Source: Leisingera daeponensis
GTDB taxonomy: Bacteria; Pseudomonadota; Alphaproteobacteria; Rhodobacterales; Rhodobacteraceae
Direction of reading: 5' to 3'
Assembly: GCF_019801465.1 (NCBI RefSeq)
Contig: NZ_JAHVJA010000003.1
Location: 186,001 to 250,000 of the forward strand
DNA: 64,000 nt
Positions 7,364 to 17,309 of this stretch are shown here, one piece after another. The position numbers and the translations under genes were made by a program. Numbering within the stretch: position 1 is the stretch's first letter; the number at the start of each line of letters is the position of its first letter. The notes beneath the pieces are model-generated. The model searched no databases. It was not told the DNA's origin and saw nothing but the letters and a program-made list of their open reading frames with translations.

Positions 7364-9301
7364 ATGAGCATTTCAGGCAATCAGATGGAGTTGCGGGAAG
7401 AGGATATCCGCAAGCATTACGCGGCTGCGGCGGCGCTGCTGGAGGGATTTGACCATACCCCGCGTATCGCCAAGCCGCAGGCCGAGGGCAAGGCGCCGGA
7501 GCGCTCGCCCGGGATTGCCCGTAGCCGCCGCTTCCGCTCGACCACGCCGGGGCTGGTCACCCGCTCCACCGCGCGCGCCGAAGGCGTGCATCTGATTGCC
7601 CGGATCGAAGCAGCGGATGAGGAGGATCCGCTGACCTCGCCCTTGCAGGCGACCTTGCAGCACGCCTTGCGCCGGGCGCTGGCGGTCTCTTTGGCGATGG
7701 CGGAAGCGTATGCGGATGTCTCCGGCCTGGCGGATCTGAAGCGGGCCAATCTGGCAGGCTCGCTGGACGGCGCGCGGAAGGGCGAGTTTACCGAACTTCT
7801 GGCCGCCGAGGCGCTGATTGCGGCGCATGTGTTTGCTAATGCCACCGCCTATCTGCTGGCACCGCACGGGAGCGAGGCGCAGGCCGAGGTGGGCGAAGCG
7901 GAGGAGCTGCTGACCGACAACGCGCCGCTGGCCCTGCACGGGGCGCTGTGGGAGCTGGACCAGAAGCTGGCGCTGCACGCACCTGACGATGCGCATCTGA
8001 TTGCGGCTGCGGCGGCCTATGCCGAGCAGCTGATGGAGAGGGCTGCCCTGCGGGCTCAGAATGCGCCGCGGCTGGAGGCCTTTACCGCGGCTTCCTGGCG
8101 GGTGGAGTCGGATGATCTGACTATCAATGGCTTCGAGCCCGCGGCCAAGGCGAAATCCACCACCCTGACGATGGCGTTCAAGAAACCGCATGAGGTGGTC
8201 GGCAACCATATCGCCAAATACCAGGCGATGCGACTGTCCAAGATGCTGATGGCCTATGATTTCGACCGCCGCCTGAACCCCTTTGCCGAGATGGGTGGCT
8301 TTATTTTCACTTTCATGGGCGACGGCAAGCCAGGGACCGGCAAGACGACGCTGATCCAGATGATGGCGGGGCTGATCCACGACTATTGCCAGAACGCGGG
8401 CTATGCCTTTCGCTATCAGAACTTCGGCATCGACAATATCGACAGCTATCAGGGCAAGTCGGGGCAGAACGCCAAAAGCTTCATCCAGAATGTGATCGAC
8501 CCGGGCGTGATCGGCTTTGGCACCATCGACGACATCGACCAGATTGCAGGCAAGCGCGGCGACCGGCAGTCCTCAGCGGGTCAGCAGGAGGTGACGGCGG
8601 TGTTCATGGAGGCCTTTGCCGGCGCCAATACCGTGGTGCGCGGCAACTGCACCTTTGGCATGTTCTCTAACTACCCGGAGAATGTGGATGACGCGCTGCG
8701 CCAGCGGGCCGGCGCGCGGTTCCTGGTGGACGGGCCGCAGACGCGGGAGGATTACATCGACATCCTGACCCTTCTGATGGGTAAGAACCACGAGATCCCG
8801 CTGGGCGAGCATGATCTGTACGGTGCGCAGGAGATCAAGAAGGCCGTCGCGCGGTCATTCGAGGCGCACAACCGGCCGCAGGAGCCGGGGCTGGCAGAGG
8901 TCTTTGGCCGGGTGCATGAGCAGATTGGGGAGCTGGATGATCTGGCCAAGCTGGGGACCTATCTGAAGGCCATTCAACAGGCGGATGAGCGGTTTACCGG
9001 CCGGGCGATCAAGAACATCACCGATGCGGTCAAGGTGCGGGCGATGGATTTTGAGCTGCCGGATGAATGGATGGAGAACCCGGAGCGGTTCCTGTTCAAG
9101 GATTATGACACCAAATCCGCGATGATTGCCGAGCTGCGGGTGCCGATCACGGTGGACATGGTGGTGCAGGAGATCAACCGCTACGCCGACAGCGAGTTCC
9201 GCTATGCCGACAAGTCGGATGAGGTGGCGATTGAAAACATGGTGCGCGATTTCGGGCGGCAGGAAGAGGCCAAGCGGCGGTATCTGGAGGGGAAGGGGTG
9301 A
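7364..9301 (+). CDS. AAA+ family ATPase of unknown role
   Basis: A 645-residue protein with a helical, Ala-rich N-terminal half (to about residue 270) and a single AAA+ module behind it. The Walker A motif is GDGKPGTGKTTL with Lys near residue 327. IDDIDQI near 387 is the Walker B candidate. SNYPE near 434 would be sensor 1, and the RQRAG that follows carries an arginine-finger candidate. The C-terminal tail is charged and helical. No metalloprotease, helicase or DNA-binding motif is visible. The start follows GAGAGGGTGAG. It is the only obvious motor in the operon, so the other products are likely partners or substrates; that is inference. Confidence 0.78.
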   Translation: MSISGNQMELREEDIRKHYAAAAALLEGFDHTPRIAKPQAEGKAPERSPGIARSRRFRSTTPGLVTRSTARAEGVHLIARIEAADEEDPLTSPLQATLQHALRRALAVSLAMAEAYADVSGLADLKRANLAGSLDGARKGEFTELLAAEALIAAHVFANATAYLLAPHGSEAQAEVGEAEELLTDNAPLALHGALWELDQKLALHAPDDAHLIAAAAAYAEQLMERAALRAQNAPRLEAFTAASWRVESDDLTINGFEPAAKAKSTTLTMAFKKPHEVVGNHIAKYQAMRLSKMLMAYDFDRRLNPFAEMGGFIFTFMGDGKPGTGKTTLIQMMAGLIHDYCQNAGYAFRYQNFGIDNIDSYQGKSGQNAKSFIQNVIDPGVIGFGTIDDIDQIAGKRGDRQSSAGQQEVTAVFMEAFAGANTVVRGNCTFGMFSNYPENVDDALRQRAGARFLVDGPQTREDYIDILTLLMGKNHEIPLGEHDLYGAQEIKKAVARSFEAHNRPQEPGLAEVFGRVHEQIGELDDLAKLGTYLKAIQQADERFTGRAIKNITDAVKVRAMDFELPDEWMENPERFLFKDYDTKSAMIAELRVPITVDMVVQEINRYADSEFRYADKSDEVAIENMVRDFGRQEEAKRRYLEGKG

Positions 9302-9302
9302 G

Positions 9303-9400
9303 TGTTTCGCGCAACAATAGGGCAGAGCCCGTCCGCGGGCGGAAGCGGAGCGCCCGCCCATGGGGGCGGACGGGCGCTGCCCGAGCCGCAAGCGGCTCAG
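9303..9400 (+). repeat. GC-rich interspersed repeat, copy 2
   Basis: Aligns with copy 1 at 5559-5652 over nearly its whole length. It begins right after the stop of the AAA+ gene (9301). The hairpin arms AGCGCCCG and CGGGCGCT lie in 9349-9378. An open frame does run through it from 9298, but its translation is low-complexity R/G/A and I do not count it as coding. Confidence 0.75.
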
Positions 9401-9414
9401 GCGGGGGGGCATCG

Positions 9415-10341
9415 GTGAACCGGTTCGTTGAATGGTTGATCTATGTCGTTATGTGGTGGCGTCTCACAACGACACCGGACGAAGTGCTGCGGAGATACGC
9501 CCGCCTGTATTGGCGCGGTGTCGATGGGCTGATTAAGTTTGGACTGGCAGGAACACTTATCTTCTTGGCGTCAGCCATGGTATTTTCGTTGGACGACACA
9601 TGCGATTTTGGGGGCCGTTGCGAGATGCGACTAGTGGCCTTTTTTGACGCTCCGGCAAATGAAGTGGGGGATACACTTGCAGGTTTGGCCGGTGGCCTAG
9701 CGTTTTTATGGTTGATTGTCACTGTCACGCTCCAAGGAAAAGAGCTGGCAGCTCAGAGAAATGAGTTGCGATTGACACGTGGGGAGATCAAGGATCAAAG
9801 GCAAGCTACGCAGGATATGGCGTTGGCTGCTGCGGAGCAAAATTTCGACAATTTTGTTTTCGAGCTGATCGCAACGCACAATTCTATTTTGAACGCAATG
9901 GACATCAAGTCCAGCAGCAAGAGCCAACCTCTGTATGAGGGAAGGGACTGCTTTCGTTATTCTTATAGGGAGTTTTCGAAGCCAACGCACGGAGACGCTA
10001 TGTATCCCTCAATGGCGCAAGACAAAACACTAGAGCGGTATGATCGGATGTATGAAAAACATCATTCAGATCTCGGGCACTACTTTCGCTTTGTGTACAA
10101 TATGCTGCGGGCAGTCAGTGAATCTGATGCTGTAAAGGACAAGCACAAAAAACTTATCCGGGCGCTCTTCTCCGATGATGAGCTATTGGTGATTTTTTAT
10201 AACTCTCTGACAGGTAAGGGACAAAACTTTGTGAAATACGCGGAGGACTTTCAGCTGTTTGATAATCTCCCGCAAGAGCGACTAGCGAAACCAGAGCACA
10301 AACAGCTTCTTCCTGCGAAGTGCTTTGGAGAGGCGACATGA
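9415..10341 (+). CDS. putAbiC-like (putative phage abortive infection) membrane protein
   Basis: 308 residues from the GTG at 9415. Two membrane segments come first (near 35-50 and 85-110: LIKFGLAGTLIFLASAMV and LAGGLAFLWLIVTVTL), then a short coiled coil and a cytoplasmic domain. That domain carries the layout I know from putAbiC proteins: an FxLIATHNSIL helix, GHYFRFVYNML, a DDELLVIFYNSL motif and LFDNLP near the end. Members are linked to phage abortive infection in lactococci and are often in defence loci. The gene is clearly AT-richer than its neighbours. It follows repeat copy 2 and ends in an ATGA overlap with the next gene. Confidence 0.72.
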   Translation: MNRFVEWLIYVVMWWRLTTTPDEVLRRYARLYWRGVDGLIKFGLAGTLIFLASAMVFSLDDTCDFGGRCEMRLVAFFDAPANEVGDTLAGLAGGLAFLWLIVTVTLQGKELAAQRNELRLTRGEIKDQRQATQDMALAAAEQNFDNFVFELIATHNSILNAMDIKSSSKSQPLYEGRDCFRYSYREFSKPTHGDAMYPSMAQDKTLERYDRMYEKHHSDLGHYFRFVYNMLRAVSESDAVKDKHKKLIRALFSDDELLVIFYNSLTGKGQNFVKYAEDFQLFDNLPQERLAKPEHKQLLPAKCFGEAT

Positions 10342-11699
10342 AACGCCTCATCCAGCATGGCCTTATGTTCGGCAATCTCTTCCATGTGGCCTCGCCCGCG
10401 CTGGTGGAGCGGTATAATCGCGCGCTGAAGCATCTGACCGGCAAGACCACGAGCCTCACGGATTTCCACGTCGATATCTCGGGCTTTTCGCCGGAGATCG
10501 GCGATGAGCTGGGGGATGATCACTATCTGAACCATGCGGGTGTGAACCGGCAGTTCATTCTGCTGTCGACCGAGCAGAAGCGCTGCCCGCTGCTTCACGT
10601 GAAATTCTCCACCAGCCGGGACATTCTGCGCCGGTTTATCGAGGTGAATGAACGCCAGCTTTTTGCGCTGACCGCGACGGATGCGGTGGGAGGCGAGCTG
10701 GTGAATTCGGTGTTTGAGGTGTCCTCGCCCGCGAAGCTGTTCGACATCCGGCAGGTGCGGATCGAGGCGGATACCACCCGCGGCACGCTGCGCCATGCGG
10801 ACCGGCTGGCGGAGCTGGTGGAGCGCTTCAAATCAGGTGAGGATGCCTGGTTTGACGATGTGCTGATCGGGGAGATGATCGCGACGGCTGAGAAGACCGG
10901 CGATGTGACCCGCAATCCGGTGCATCTGGAGCATGAGGTCTTTGAGCAGTCGAACTTCTGGACTGCGCATTTCGGCGGGCTGTACCTGTTTCAGGACGTC
11001 GAGCATCCGGCGGTGATTGCCAGCGGGGCGAAGCCCGAAGGCGTGCCGCTGCGCCATGTGTTTGACCTGAGCCAGCGCAATGCGATTGCCCGGTTCCTGG
11101 AGCTGAACGGCCTGGCGGAGCCGGTGATCCGGGCGCGCGGCGTCGATGGGGCGGCGATCCTGCGGCAGAAGATGGGGTTTCTGGCGGTTTCGGTTCTGAC
11201 GGAGAAGGGGCGGGACCTGTCGGGCCTGTCGCGGTCCGACCTGCGGCGGATGGCGGCGCGGCATGCGGATGAGCTGCCGGCGGAGTTCGAGGGGCTGGCG
11301 GCGCTGGTGCGCTGGGCCGAGGGGGGCGGTAAATGGCCGCGGATCACCTCGGACCATCCGGCCTATTTCTATTCCCTGCGGGCGTCGGACACGGCCGACC
11401 GTGATCTGGTCAACATGCTGCTGGCGGAGCTGTGCCCGCATGACTTCCGGCAGATGTTCATCTGCCACAAGGAAGAGTTTTACCGCCAGTACCGCGGCTG
11501 GCCGGAGACCAAGAAAGCCTATGCGGCGGAGTTTCTGGCGAGGGAGTATGCGGTGGACAAGGCCGGCGCGCGCGAGGCGCTGTTTGGGCACGAGCCGGAT
11601 ATGGAGGGGCGGCTGCCCCGGCTGCCGCGGAACCGGCGCAAGGCGGTGCTTGACCGGGTCGGCCCTTGGGGGGCTGTGAACCGGGTGAGGGGGCGTTGA
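10338..11699 (+). CDS. Conserved protein of unknown function, probably DUF6638 family
   Basis: 453 residues from the ATG at 10338, which overlaps the putAbiC stop (ATGA) and follows GGAGAGG. It starts MKRLIQHGLMFGNLFHVASP and contains YNRALKHLTGKTT and YLNHAGVNRQFILL. From memory this matches the Rhodobacterales family called DUF6638, but I cannot verify the number. No catalytic motif or membrane segment is visible; HDFRQMFICHKEEFYRQY is the most distinctive C-terminal stretch. GC content and codon use match the AAA+ gene, so it is a core operon member. Confidence 0.65.
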   Translation: MKRLIQHGLMFGNLFHVASPALVERYNRALKHLTGKTTSLTDFHVDISGFSPEIGDELGDDHYLNHAGVNRQFILLSTEQKRCPLLHVKFSTSRDILRRFIEVNERQLFALTATDAVGGELVNSVFEVSSPAKLFDIRQVRIEADTTRGTLRHADRLAELVERFKSGEDAWFDDVLIGEMIATAEKTGDVTRNPVHLEHEVFEQSNFWTAHFGGLYLFQDVEHPAVIASGAKPEGVPLRHVFDLSQRNAIARFLELNGLAEPVIRARGVDGAAILRQKMGFLAVSVLTEKGRDLSGLSRSDLRRMAARHADELPAEFEGLAALVRWAEGGGKWPRITSDHPAYFYSLRASDTADRDLVNMLLAELCPHDFRQMFICHKEEFYRQYRGWPETKKAYAAEFLAREYAVDKAGAREALFGHEPDMEGRLPRLPRNRRKAVLDRVGPWGAVNRVRGR

Positions 11700-11700
11700 T

Positions 11701-11967
11701 ATGTTCGGCTTTATCCGCCTGATCCTGATCCTTCTGGTGGTGCTAACCGTGGTCTATGCCGCGGTGTCGCTGTACTCGCGCGAGATGCGGCGGCTGAAGC
11801 TCAAGCGGCGCTGGAAAGAGAAGGGGTTGACCGGCGACCGCGCGGCCTTCATCCAGCGGGGGCTGAAGCAATACGACCGCTCGTTCCGGCGCAAGCTGAT
11901 CCTCCTGGTCTACATCATCCCGCTGGGGGCGCTGGCGCTCCTGATCTACGTCATTAATTTCATGTGA
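11701..11967 (+). CDS. Small two-helix membrane protein
   Basis: 88 residues with a membrane helix at each end (about 4-25 and 63-86) and a strongly basic middle (REMRRLKLKRRWKEKG). A hairpin topology with both ends on one side is likely. It starts one base after the previous stop and ends just before the DUF1523 gene, so it is part of the operon. I do not recognise a family. It could anchor the AAA+ complex at the membrane; that is inference. Confidence 0.65.
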   Translation: MFGFIRLILILLVVLTVVYAAVSLYSREMRRLKLKRRWKEKGLTGDRAAFIQRGLKQYDRSFRRKLILLVYIIPLGALALLIYVINFM

Positions 11968-11978
11968 GGTCCACCCCC

Positions 11979-12623
11979 ATGCGTTTTATCAAATGGGCTT
12001 TCCTGATTACCTTCTGGGTGCTGTTCGGCGCCTTCCTGCATTACACGCTGCCGCAGTACGACGTGGTGCGGATCGTCAACACCTATGAGGAACGGCAGGA
12101 GCTGAACGACTGGACCCGGATTTTCTGGTCGCAGCCGGATGACCAGTCGGCGCAGCTGATCAACCGGGATGTGCAGTTCATCCAGGCGGTGCGCGCCAAC
12201 GGCCGCAACATGGTCTACCGCAACGAGGACACCGGCTGGAACTGGCCGCCGTATTTCAAGTTCGACACCGCGAACCTGTACACGGACGCCAATGACAGCA
12301 TCTCGACCAGGGCCAATCCGGAGTGGGTGGCGGTGATGCATTACGGCTGGCGCAACGAGTTCCTGTCGATCTTCCCGAATGCGGTGTCGATCAAGCCGGT
12401 GGCGGGGCCGGAAGACAAGCCAACCAATTGGTTCACGATCATCTTCCTGGTGCTGCTGGCCGCCATTCTGTGGGCCGTCTATGTGCGCTGGCGCCGGTTC
12501 CGGCGGGCGCGGATCGATCCGATGATCGAAAGCGCTGAGGACAGCCTTTATGCCGCGGGCGATGCGATTTCCGAGCGGCAGGGCCGGTTCCGGCGCTGGC
12601 TGGACAGCTGGAAATCGAAGTGA
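11979..12623 (+). CDS. DUF1523 family membrane protein
   Basis: 214 residues with an N-terminal membrane helix (FIKWAFLITFWVLFGAFL), a periplasmic-looking domain and a second helix near 155-177 followed by a basic tail. FLHYTLPQYDVVRIVNTY, MVYRNEDTGWNWPPYFKFD and HYGWRNEFLSIFPNA are the stretches I associate with DUF1523, which has no known function. The ATG at 11979 is preferred over an in-frame one at 11964 because GAGG lies 9 bases before it. It is the last gene of the operon; hairpins follow. Confidence 0.75.
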   Translation: MRFIKWAFLITFWVLFGAFLHYTLPQYDVVRIVNTYEERQELNDWTRIFWSQPDDQSAQLINRDVQFIQAVRANGRNMVYRNEDTGWNWPPYFKFDTANLYTDANDSISTRANPEWVAVMHYGWRNEFLSIFPNAVSIKPVAGPEDKPTNWFTIIFLVLLAAILWAVYVRWRRFRRARIDPMIESAEDSLYAAGDAISERQGRFRRWLDSWKSK

Positions 12624-12666
12624 GGTAGAGGCCGCCGTTGGGGCGGCCTGGACCGGAAATGGCAGT

Positions 12667-12698
12667 TGCGCGGTCCTTGGCAGGTCCGCGCTTTTTCG
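12667..12698 (+). terminator. Terminator of the AAA+ operon
   Basis: GCGCGG-TCC pairs with GGT-CCGCGC across a TTGGCA loop, with one mismatch, followed by TTTTT. A second GC hairpin (GGCCGCC/GGCGGCC) lies at about 12630-12649. It also sits at the 3' end of the convergent tetR gene. Confidence 0.7.
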
Positions 12699-12700
12699 TT

Positions 12701-13249
12701 TCACATACGGTTGAGCACCCAGTCCAGCGCCGGGGTGAAGTCGTCAATGGACAGGGCCTGATCCGGTGCGGCAGCGGCTGCGAAGGCAAAGCCGTGTGTG
12801 TAGTCCACGATCAGGCAAAGCAGGGTGCGGGCGTCTTCTCCGGTCATGCCGGCGGCGGTGATTTCCGCTTCGATTTGCCGGGTCAGCCCGGTCAGGGTGG
12901 GGCCGATCAAGGAGGGATTCTCCAGAATACATTTCGTCAGTTCCGGATGGCGGGTCGCCCGGGCGCAATAGCGCGCCATCAACTCGCGCAGCCGCTGTTT
13001 TGGCGTCTCCGCATTTGAAGGCGTATCAGCACCTTCGAATGCGGAGGCCACCAGACTGGCGATCATCTCGTCCCTGGTGCCAGCGTGGTGGGCTACTGCC
13101 ATTGGGGTGACGCCAAGTGCATCGGCCAGCGCCTTGAAGGTCAAGGCCTTGCTGCCGCCCTCGTCGAGCAGTTGCAGGGCTTTTTCCAGCACGTCCTGCC
13201 GGCTGAGTGTACGGCCGCTTTTGGGCGGGCGTCCCTTGCGCGGAGGCAT
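12701..13249 (-). CDS. TetR family transcriptional regulator
   Basis: A 182-residue regulator. The N-terminal helix-turn-helix is at about residues 30-55 (ALTFKALADALGVTPMAVAHHAG) after a basic MPPRKGRPPKSGR lead. The C-terminal ligand domain is helical and Ala-rich with no conserved ligand motif that I recognise. It lies three bases downstream of the reductase gene on the same strand, so the two are cotranscribed. The near-perfect palindrome at 13807-13833 upstream of the reductase is its probable operator, giving simple autoregulation. Confidence 0.8.
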   Translation of the reverse strand: MPPRKGRPPKSGRTLSRQDVLEKALQLLDEGGSKALTFKALADALGVTPMAVAHHAGTRDEMIASLVASAFEGADTPSNAETPKQRLRELMARYCARATRHPELTKCILENPSLIGPTLTGLTRQIEAEITAAGMTGEDARTLLCLIVDYTHGFAFAAAAAPDQALSIDDFTPALDWVLNRM

Positions 13250-13252
13250 CTG

Positions 13253-13789
13253 TCAGACCACCGTGAAGGTGGTTTGGACCATTCCGGCAGGGAGGATGCG
13301 GGAATTTGCGACTTTAAGGTCGATGTCCTTATCCAGGTTTCCGAACAAGGGTATGCCGCTGCCAATCAGGACCGGGACCGTTGTGATGGTCAGATCCGCG
13401 ATCAGCCCCCTGCGCAGGAAGGACTGCACCAGCCGGCCGCCGTCGACATAGGCGCGTTTCCAGCCCTCTTTTTGCAGCTTTTGCATGAGGTCTGCCGGCG
13501 TGGCGGTGCTGAAGCGCACCTTGTCCGTCAGCTGTTCCGGAATGTCCTGCGCGGTCAGGCTGCTGCTGAGAACAACAACCGGCTTGGTGTACGGCCATGC
13601 GTCGAACCCAAGCAGAGTGCGGAACGACCCTGTTCCCATCACCAGCCCGTCGACGCTGTCCATGAAGGCTGCAAAGCCGCCGTCGTCGCCTTCAGCTGCA
13701 GGCTGCTTGAGCAGCCAGTCCAGAGAATGGTCCTGTCGGGCCACATAGCCGTCGAGGCTGGTGGCGATGAAGACATGGCCGGTTGTCAT
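13253..13789 (-). CDS. Dihydrofolate reductase/RibD C-terminal domain protein
   Basis: A 178-residue NAD(P)H-dependent reductase fold. It starts MTTGHVFIATSLDGYVAR, has the GLVMGTGSFRTLL segment, the YVDGGRLVQSFLRRGLIAD block and VPVLIGSGIPLFG, all typical of stand-alone RibD_C/DHFR-like proteins. These are usually small oxidoreductases of unknown substrate; true folate or riboflavin function is unlikely outside a rib or fol operon. It is the first gene of a two-gene operon with tetR. The start is preceded by AGGAGCATCTC. Confidence 0.75.
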   Translation of the reverse strand: MTTGHVFIATSLDGYVARQDHSLDWLLKQPAAEGDDGGFAAFMDSVDGLVMGTGSFRTLLGFDAWPYTKPVVVLSSSLTAQDIPEQLTDKVRFSTATPADLMQKLQKEGWKRAYVDGGRLVQSFLRRGLIADLTITTVPVLIGSGIPLFGNLDKDIDLKVANSRILPAGMVQTTFTVV

Positions 13790-13806
13790 GAGATGCTCCT
13801 GAGATG

Positions 13807-13833
13807 AATTAATTATATTACGTATAATTAATT
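13807..13833. promoter_or_regulatory. TetR-type operator palindrome
   Basis: AATTAATTATA (13807-13817), spacer TTACG, TATAATTAATT (13823-13833): a perfect 11-bp inverted repeat. It is 18 bases before the reductase start and stands out as pure A/T in GC-rich DNA. It probably overlaps the -10 region, so bound TetR would block transcription. Confidence 0.7.
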
Positions 13834-13872
13834 GGCGGACGGAGGCAAGAGCTTAGTGCTTGGGCCGGGTGA

Positions 13873-15600
<1,728 letters not shown>

Positions 15601-15604
15601 GAGC

Positions 15605-16690
15605 ATGGGACTGCAGGCCAACTTCGAAACGCTTGACGAGACCCTGGCGTGGAAGGACGACGAGATGCTGGAATGCGTCTCTGTCGTGCCGGAAGCGCCG
15701 AACACCGCCACCTTCAGCTTCCGCGCGCCTTCCGGCGCGTGGTTCAAGTACCAGCCGGGCCAGTTCCTGACGCTGGAGCTGCCGGTGCCGGGCGAAACCG
15801 TCTGGCGGACCTACACGATCAGCTCCTCGCCGTCGCGGCCGCTGTCGATCTCGGTGACCGTGAAGGCGCAGACCGACAGCATCGGCACCCGCTGGATGCT
15901 GGACCACCTGAAACCGGGCATGTTCCTCAAGGCCTCCGGACCGGCAGGCGTATTCACCCTGCCCAAGCGCCCGAACGGCAAGTTCCTGTTCATCTCCGCA
16001 GGCTCCGGCATCACGCCCAGCCTGTCGATGACCCAGTACCTGTTCGACCGTGGCCAGTCGCCCGATATCAGCTTCATCAACTGCGCCAAGCGACCCAGCG
16101 AGATCATCGCGCGGCGCCAGCTGGAAGGCATGGCGGCACGGGTTCCGGGCATCAAGCTGAACTTCGTGGTGGAAGAGGATGACCCCTATCAGGTCTGGAC
16201 CGGCTACCGCGGCCAGTTGAACCAGATCATGCTGGGCCTGATTGCCGGCGACTACTTGGAGCGCGAGGTCTATTGCTGCGGGCCGGATCCGTTCATGCAG
16301 GCTGTGCGCGACATGCTGAACGGTCTGGGCTTCGATATGGAGAACTACAACCAGGAAAGCTTTGGCGCGCCGGTGGAGACCGAAGCCGATGCGCCGGAGC
16401 TGGACGATGTGGTTCCCGAGGAAACCGCAGCGGCCGAGATCACCTTTGCCGCGTCGGGCGTGACCGCAAACTGCACCGAGACCGACACGGTGCTGGCGGT
16501 GGCCAAGGCATCGGGCCTTAACATCCCGTCGGGCTGCACCTTCGGCATCTGCGGCACCTGCAAGGTCAAGAAGACTGCGGGCGACGTGCATATGGTCCAC
16601 AACGGCGGCATCTCGGAGGAGGATATTGAGGCAGGGTATATCCTGGCCTGCTGCTCCAACCCGATCGGCCGCGTCGAAGTGGAAATCTGA
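15605..16690 (+). CDS. gbcB: Ferredoxin-NAD(P)H reductase partner of the Rieske oxygenase
   Basis: A 361-residue reductase with three domains in order. The FAD domain has WRTYTISSSPSRPLSI near residues 62-77. The NAD domain has ISAGSGITPSLSM near 130-142 and YCCGPDPFM. The C-terminal plant-type [2Fe-2S] domain has CTFGICGTC and a later Cys in ILACCSNP. It would pass electrons from NAD(P)H to the oxygenase encoded just upstream. Gene order and spacing match gbcA-gbcB pairs. A strong terminator follows, so the riboswitch transcript holds just these two genes. Confidence 0.8.
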   Translation: MGLQANFETLDETLAWKDDEMLECVSVVPEAPNTATFSFRAPSGAWFKYQPGQFLTLELPVPGETVWRTYTISSSPSRPLSISVTVKAQTDSIGTRWMLDHLKPGMFLKASGPAGVFTLPKRPNGKFLFISAGSGITPSLSMTQYLFDRGQSPDISFINCAKRPSEIIARRQLEGMAARVPGIKLNFVVEEDDPYQVWTGYRGQLNQIMLGLIAGDYLEREVYCCGPDPFMQAVRDMLNGLGFDMENYNQESFGAPVETEADAPELDDVVPEETAAAEITFAASGVTANCTETDTVLAVAKASGLNIPSGCTFGICGTCKVKKTAGDVHMVHNGGISEEDIEAGYILACCSNPIGRVEVEI

Positions 16691-16696
16691 TCCAAT

Positions 16697-16726
16697 GGAG
16701 GGCCTGTTTCAGGCCCTCCGTTTTCT
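16697..16726 (+). terminator. Rho-independent terminator of the Rieske operon
   Basis: GGAGGGCCTG, loop TTT, CAGGCCCTCC, then GTTTTCTG. A perfect 10-bp stem six bases past the gbcB-like stop. Confidence 0.9.
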
Positions 16727-16831
16727 GCCGGTCCTGGCGTGCGGCAACAAAGTGATTGACGCCGCCCCCGTCCCTTGGTCAACACGGGGCCAAGCCTCTT
16801 ATCCCCCGTTGCGACACAGGACCACGAGACC

Positions 16832-17281
16832 ATGACTGCCAGCAAACGCATTGCCCTTTCCAGCGACCACGCCGCCATTGAACTGCGCAAGGCCGTTGCC
16901 GCCCATATCGAAGCACAGGGCTGGGAGGTCGAGGACATCGGCCCGCAGACCCCCGAAAGCACCCACTACCCCAAGCACGGCGCCGCCGCGGCGCAGCTGG
17001 TGGCCTCTGGCGACTGCGCGCTGGGCATCGTCCTGTGCGGCACCGGACAGGGCATCATGATGGCGGCCAATAAGGTCAAGGGCATCCGCTGCGGCGTCTG
17101 CTCCGACACCTTCTCAGCCAAGATGATCCGCGCCCACAACAACGCCAACATGCTCTCGATCGGTGCCCGCGTGGTGGGCGAGGGCCTGGCGCTGGAAATC
17201 GTCGATGCCTTCCTGGGGACGGAGTTCGAAGGCGGCCGCCACGGCACCCGCGTCGATATGATCATGGCGCTCGAAGATTGA
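16832..17281 (+). CDS. rpiB: Ribose-5-phosphate isomerase B
   Basis: A 149-residue RpiB/LacAB-type sugar isomerase that interconverts ribose 5-phosphate and ribulose 5-phosphate. SSDHAAIELR opens the protein, CGTGQGIMMAANK carries the catalytic Cys near residue 68, and the RAHNNANMLSIGAR block follows. Length is normal. The ATG at 16832 gives the family start; a longer in-frame start at 16775 adds unrelated residues. It stands alone and converges on the glycosyltransferase gene. The catalytic-His region is present, so an active enzyme is expected. Confidence 0.88.
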   Translation: MTASKRIALSSDHAAIELRKAVAAHIEAQGWEVEDIGPQTPESTHYPKHGAAAAQLVASGDCALGIVLCGTGQGIMMAANKVKGIRCGVCSDTFSAKMIRAHNNANMLSIGARVVGEGLALEIVDAFLGTEFEGGRHGTRVDMIMALED

Positions 17282-17309
17282 GTCCCTGCGGGGCGGGGAA
17301 CCTCCCCGG

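Noticed and set aside
9298-9414. Upstream extension of the putAbiC-like gene to a start at 9298
   Set aside because: Those codons translate the GC-rich repeat into R/G/A-rich sequence; the GTG at 9415 starts right at the first recognisable protein segment.
9415-10367. Possible duplicated gene start at the second insert (MNRFVEW versus MKRLIQH)
   Set aside because: Only about half of the bases agree over 21 positions, which is not convincing, unlike the 42 of 49 match at 5676 and 6137.
4459-12623. Reading the operon as a prophage or integrative element
   Set aside because: No integrase, transposase, phage structural gene or tRNA attachment site is present, and core gene composition matches the chromosome.
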